This document shows, one piece after another, positions 59,216 to 61,715 of a DNA stretch of 61,715 bases. Under the pieces are notes generated by a model. That model had not been told where the DNA came from and did no database searches. It was given only the letters and a program-made list of their open reading frames with translations. The translations under genes and the position numbers were made by a program. The stretch lies in IMG/VR virus record IMGVR_UViG_3300032331_002501, positions 1-61,715 of that record. The stretch is one strand, 5' to 3'. Position 1 is the first letter of the stretch; each line of letters starts with the position of its first letter. This DNA comes from a virus.

Positions 59216-59731
59216 TTATTGTTGGTTTTTAAATAGTTTGATTAAATCATTTAAATAATCTACTGCTAACTCAGTACCATAAAGATTTTCCATAGATGGA
59301 TTTTCTTTATAGAAATTAACAGATTTTTGTTTAGCATTCTGAAGTAGTGGAATTAATTCATTTAATTTAATTTCTATTTCTTCAAATTCTTTCATTTTTG
59401 TAGCAACATGCTGTTTAACTCCAGCATCTTGAGTATCTAGACTATCAACGTAACTATTTACGTTAAAATTTTCTTCGTTTAGTTTAGATTTTTTCCACAA
59501 ATGTACGTAATCTACTCCTTTTTGTTTTTTAGCTAATTTATCAGGAGTAGCATCTTTAAAACCTAAAGAAGCATACATTGTATCTTTTACTCCTTTAATT
59601 TTCTTTTTAGAGAAAGCTAATGGGGTAGCATATTGTGGACCAGTACCTGCTGAAAATGCAGCTGTGCCCCCACTAGTAGCCATTTCTTGGAGTTTATTTT
59701 TTATAAATTCTGTAAGTTCTTTTCTGGTCAT
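59216..59731 (-). CDS. Putative prohead protein sharing a capsid-protein motif
   Basis: 171 residues. MTRKELTEFIKNKLQE16/M is followed by ATSGGTAAFSAGTGPQY. The latter matches the region after the predicted cleavage site of the major capsid protein (SSATGGTGAFTAGTGEQW). The rest is helical with a C-terminal segment (MKEFEEIEIKLNELIPLLQN). Start and stop are linked to both neighbours by overlaps of 0-4 nt. A capsid-lattice binding or core protein is suggested by the shared motif. Confidence 0.7.
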   Translation of the reverse strand: MTRKELTEFIKNKLQEMATSGGTAAFSAGTGPQYATPLAFSKKKIKGVKDTMYASLGFKDATPDKLAKKQKGVDYVHLWKKSKLNEENFNVNSYVDSLDTQDAGVKQHVATKMKEFEEIEIKLNELIPLLQNAKQKSVNFYKENPSMENLYGTELAVDYLNDLIKLFKNQQ

Positions 59732-60591
59732 ATTTTGGTGACTTTGATAAGTTCTTCTACAAGTTCAGAGTATTGGAGAAGATCAATTAGGTTATTATCT
59801 TTAATTTTTTGGTTTTTATCCATTTCAACTAAAAGTTTCATAACCTCATTTAACTTAATTTGAACTACTTTATCAGTAACTTGTTTGGTTAAGTTAGTTA
59901 ATCTAGAACGTATTTCATTAATTTTACTATTATAGAAATCTTTTAACTTAGATGTAGAATCTACAGAATTAATATATTCTTTTAATATTGATTTTTGCGG
60001 GTCACTAAAGTTTTCGTATTTAGAATTAAATTTTTCTAATAAAACATGATAAGTTAAAATACGTGTATCCTTATCATAGCTTTGGAATTCTTCTAAAAGT
60101 TTATCTTTAGTTACATTTTTATTAATAATACCTTTAGTTAAAAAGTCCAATAATGTAATTTTATTTTCAACTATAACATTAGGATTGACATTATCGTCTC
60201 CATTAGAAATTTCTAATAAGATAGCAAAAGATGCTAGTGCCTTATAATGTGAAATTCTAATCTTAAAAAATTCTTCTAAGTTATAGTGTTCCTTAATTTC
60301 TTTAATTAAGTTATATTTTTCTTTTCTTAAAGAAGTTCTATTTAGTTTTTTTGATGCATCTAAGGATGTAGATAATACTACATTAGCTTTAGTTTCACTA
60401 ACATTACTATATTTAAATAATGTCTCAAAAAGTTTATATTCTTTACCTAATTCAGTGTTGGTAAAATATTTTTTAAGTAACCCTAAGGCTTTAGATTCTT
60501 TACCCTCTAAAGTATCAGCTGTTACTCTTCTAACTAGTAGTTCAAAAAGAATTCCGGTGTTTTTAAACTTTGAATGTTTAAGTTGCATCAA
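59728..60591 (-). CDS. Putative core/portal-associated helical protein
   Basis: 287 residues, almost all helix. The start KHSKFKNTGILFELLVRRVT is followed by AlaLeu-rich and Lys-rich helices, with YNLIKEIKEHYNLEEFFKIR and VVQIKLNEVMKLLVEMDKN near the end. A related start is common in uncultured T4-like phages next to the portal gene. No catalytic motif. It follows the portal gene by 30 nt and carries its own ATATTTAT motif. Confidence 0.65.
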   Translation of the reverse strand: MMQLKHSKFKNTGILFELLVRRVTADTLEGKESKALGLLKKYFTNTELGKEYKLFETLFKYSNVSETKANVVLSTSLDASKKLNRTSLRKEKYNLIKEIKEHYNLEEFFKIRISHYKALASFAILLEISNGDDNVNPNVIVENKITLLDFLTKGIINKNVTKDKLLEEFQSYDKDTRILTYHVLLEKFNSKYENFSDPQKSILKEYINSVDSTSKLKDFYNSKINEIRSRLTNLTKQVTDKVVQIKLNEVMKLLVEMDKNQKIKDNNLIDLLQYSELVEELIKVTKI

Positions 60592-60603
60592 ATATATTTT
60601 TTT

Positions 60604-60611
60604 ATAAATAT
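60604..60611 (-). promoter_or_regulatory. Late-type ATATTTAT motif upstream of 59728-60591
   Basis: Core ATATTTAT on the coding strand, 12 nt before the start, between the portal stop and this gene. Confidence 0.55.
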
Positions 60612-60621
60612 GTATATTTTA

Positions 60622-61715
60622 TTAATCCTTTAATAAGTTTTCATCTAGAAACCCTTCTCCACCATCTTTATTAAAGATATTTATTTTTTTATCCATAGTT
60701 TCAAAAATAAGTTTATTTTTTAAGAGTGTAGTTTTAGCAACCTCATTAAAAGTATTTGGGCCTTTTTTTCTATTTCTAAATCTATTATCTTCAGGTCCCA
60801 TATCACCGTTTTCTTTCTTACCTAATCTATCTTTTCCTAATGGATCTTCTTGAGTATCTATAAATGAGGCTTTTTCTTGTGGGCGACCTGGGAGGTCTGA
60901 TTCGTATCCTGTTGGTACGTCTGCTGAAAGTGAGGAGTATCTTCCTTGGCCATATAGTGATGCTAAATCATGAGGTGTACCATACGATTTTCCAGATTCA
61001 AATGGATCATTACCTTCAGTTTCAATTTGTGATAGTCTGAATTTGAATTTTTGGTCTTGAATTACTAAGTCTCTGTATTCATCAAATGTATCTTCACTAA
61101 AGTTAAATATATTATCATAAACCCAATCTGCTGGTAATAATTTAGCGTCTAAGATATTCTTAGCTAGGTCTACTTTTTCTTTTAGTAAAGCAACTTTTTC
61201 TTGTTCAAATATGATAGAAGGGTTTGTTAAACCTAATTCAAAATTAGCTAAACTTTCCCCAGTATATCCTTGAGTATATAAATGAACTAAAGCTATTTTA
61301 TATAGTTCTGAAAGGATAATTCTTTGGATGCGGTCTACAGTACGAGCAAAGCGAATATCTTCTGCGGCTAGTGTAGCTTTACCTTGTAATTGAGCATCAT
61401 ATCCCATAAACGCTTTAGGTACTTTTAAAGCAGCCATCATTTTATCTCTCAAATAAACAACGTCTGTTATACCATCATAATCTAATCCTTTGGTAGTATC
61501 TATTTTAGTAGTAGCATCCCCACCTCTTACAGGAATAAAATAATCTTCTAACATGTTTTGCATGTTATATTTAAGATTATACTCACCAGTTTGAGGATCC
61601 ATATATGGTGTTCGTTTCATTTTAGAAACTGTTCTTTCCATAAATTGATCAATTTCATTAGGTGGAATTGAACCTACATTAATATAGAATACTCGTCTTT
61701 CTGGGGCTCTTACTA
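60622..61715 (-). CDS. 20: Portal vertex protein (T4 gp20-like), C-terminal part
   Basis: Partial gene: the frame is open to the right window edge, upstream of the first internal ATG at 61641. At least 364 residues are visible. RAPERRVFYINVGSIPPNE, EDYFIPVRGGDATTKIDT, and GKATLAAEDIRFARTVDRIQ are gp20 signatures; IRFAR-type residues line the clip/stem region. The C-terminal about 100 residues are disordered and charged. The dodecameric portal nucleates the prohead and lets DNA through. T4 order is kept (20, core genes, 21, 22, 23). Confidence 0.95.
   Translation of the reverse strand, partial: VRAPERRVFYINVGSIPPNEIDQFMERTVSKMKRTPYMDPQTGEYNLKYNMQNMLEDYFIPVRGGDATTKIDTTKGLDYDGITDVVYLRDKMMAALKVPKAFMGYDAQLQGKATLAAEDIRFARTVDRIQRIILSELYKIALVHLYTQGYTGESLANFELGLTNPSIIFEQEKVALLKEKVDLAKNILDAKLLPADWVYDNIFNFSEDTFDEYRDLVIQDQKFKFRLSQIETEGNDPFESGKSYGTPHDLASLYGQGRYSSLSADVPTGYESDLPGRPQEKASFIDTQEDPLGKDRLGKKENGDMGPEDNRFRNRKKGPNTFNEVAKTTLLKNKLIFETMDKKINIFNKDGGEGFLDENLLKD

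Noticed and set aside
1-61715. tRNA, rRNA and integrase/attachment sites
   Set aside because: None recognised by eye; no cloverleaf with CCA end and no integrase-like protein. A tRNAscan run over the window would settle the tRNA question.

Overview
The window is a contiguous piece of a large, A+T-rich, T4-like contractile-tailed phage genome. Every credible gene lies on the minus strand, so transcription runs from high to low coordinates. Recognisable T4-type parts include portal, prohead protease, scaffold, major capsid protein, neck proteins, sheath, tube, a gp26-like protein, tape measure, family B polymerase, sliding clamp, clamp loader, DnaB-type helicase, UvsX, 5'-3' exonuclease and gp32-like ssDNA-binding protein. 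Shine-Dalgarno sequences are mostly missing and leaders are A-rich. The phage GroEL resembles the Bacteroidota type, and preQ0/DpdA genes are known from phages of that phylum. A Bacteroidota (flavobacterial-like) host is therefore likely, but this is inference.

Layout from right to left, in the direction of transcription. (1) Head module, 61715-53344: portal (cut by the window edge), three putative core proteins, gp21-type protease, an accessory core protein, acidic scaffold and major capsid protein. (2) A three-gene unit at 53223-50895: amidinotransferase/dimethylargininase-like protein, phosphatidylserine decarboxylase-like protein and PhoH. (3) A fibre/adhesin block at 50870-40807 with alanine/serine-rich repeats, YadA-like SHAEG repeats and collagen-like stretches. 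(4) Neck and tail at 40784-24306: gp13/14/15-like proteins, sheath, tube, a gp26-like chaperone with a probable frameshifted partner, tape measure, baseplate proteins and a lysozyme. (5) Replication at 24266-18077: a divergent family A polymerase-like protein, gp32, UvsX, exonuclease and helicase. (6) Nucleotide and modified-base metabolism at 18057-9203: NrdA/NrdB, a DpdA-like transglycosylase, QueC, QueD, QueE, FolE, a hypoxanthine phosphoribosyltransferase, two thioredoxins and a MazG-like protein. (7) A glycosyltransferase and a LamG-like virion protein, then family B polymerase, sliding clamp, Hsp20, GroES, GroEL and the start of the clamp loader.

How the parts fit together. FolE, QueD, QueE, QueC and the DpdA-like protein form a complete proposed route from GTP to 7-deazaguanine-modified phage DNA. 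GroEL, GroES and Hsp20 give the phage its own folding machinery. An invariant 8-mer, ATATTTAT, lies just upstream of 16 genes or gene groups. These are nearly all virion genes, including three isolated ones inside the replication/metabolism half (785, 8521, 15341). It is a strong candidate for the phage late promoter. A second motif, TTATATTAA, precedes polB, folE, nrdB, the polA-like gene and hsp20. Several head-module proteins, and one distant late-type gene, carry short N-terminal tags ending in I/L-x-E. That fits capsid-targeting propeptides cut by the gp21-type protease, and I consider it the most interesting system here.

No tRNA, rRNA, CRISPR array or insertion sequence was seen. No gene-free stretch exceeds 300 bases; the longest is about 196 bases at 56498-56693.
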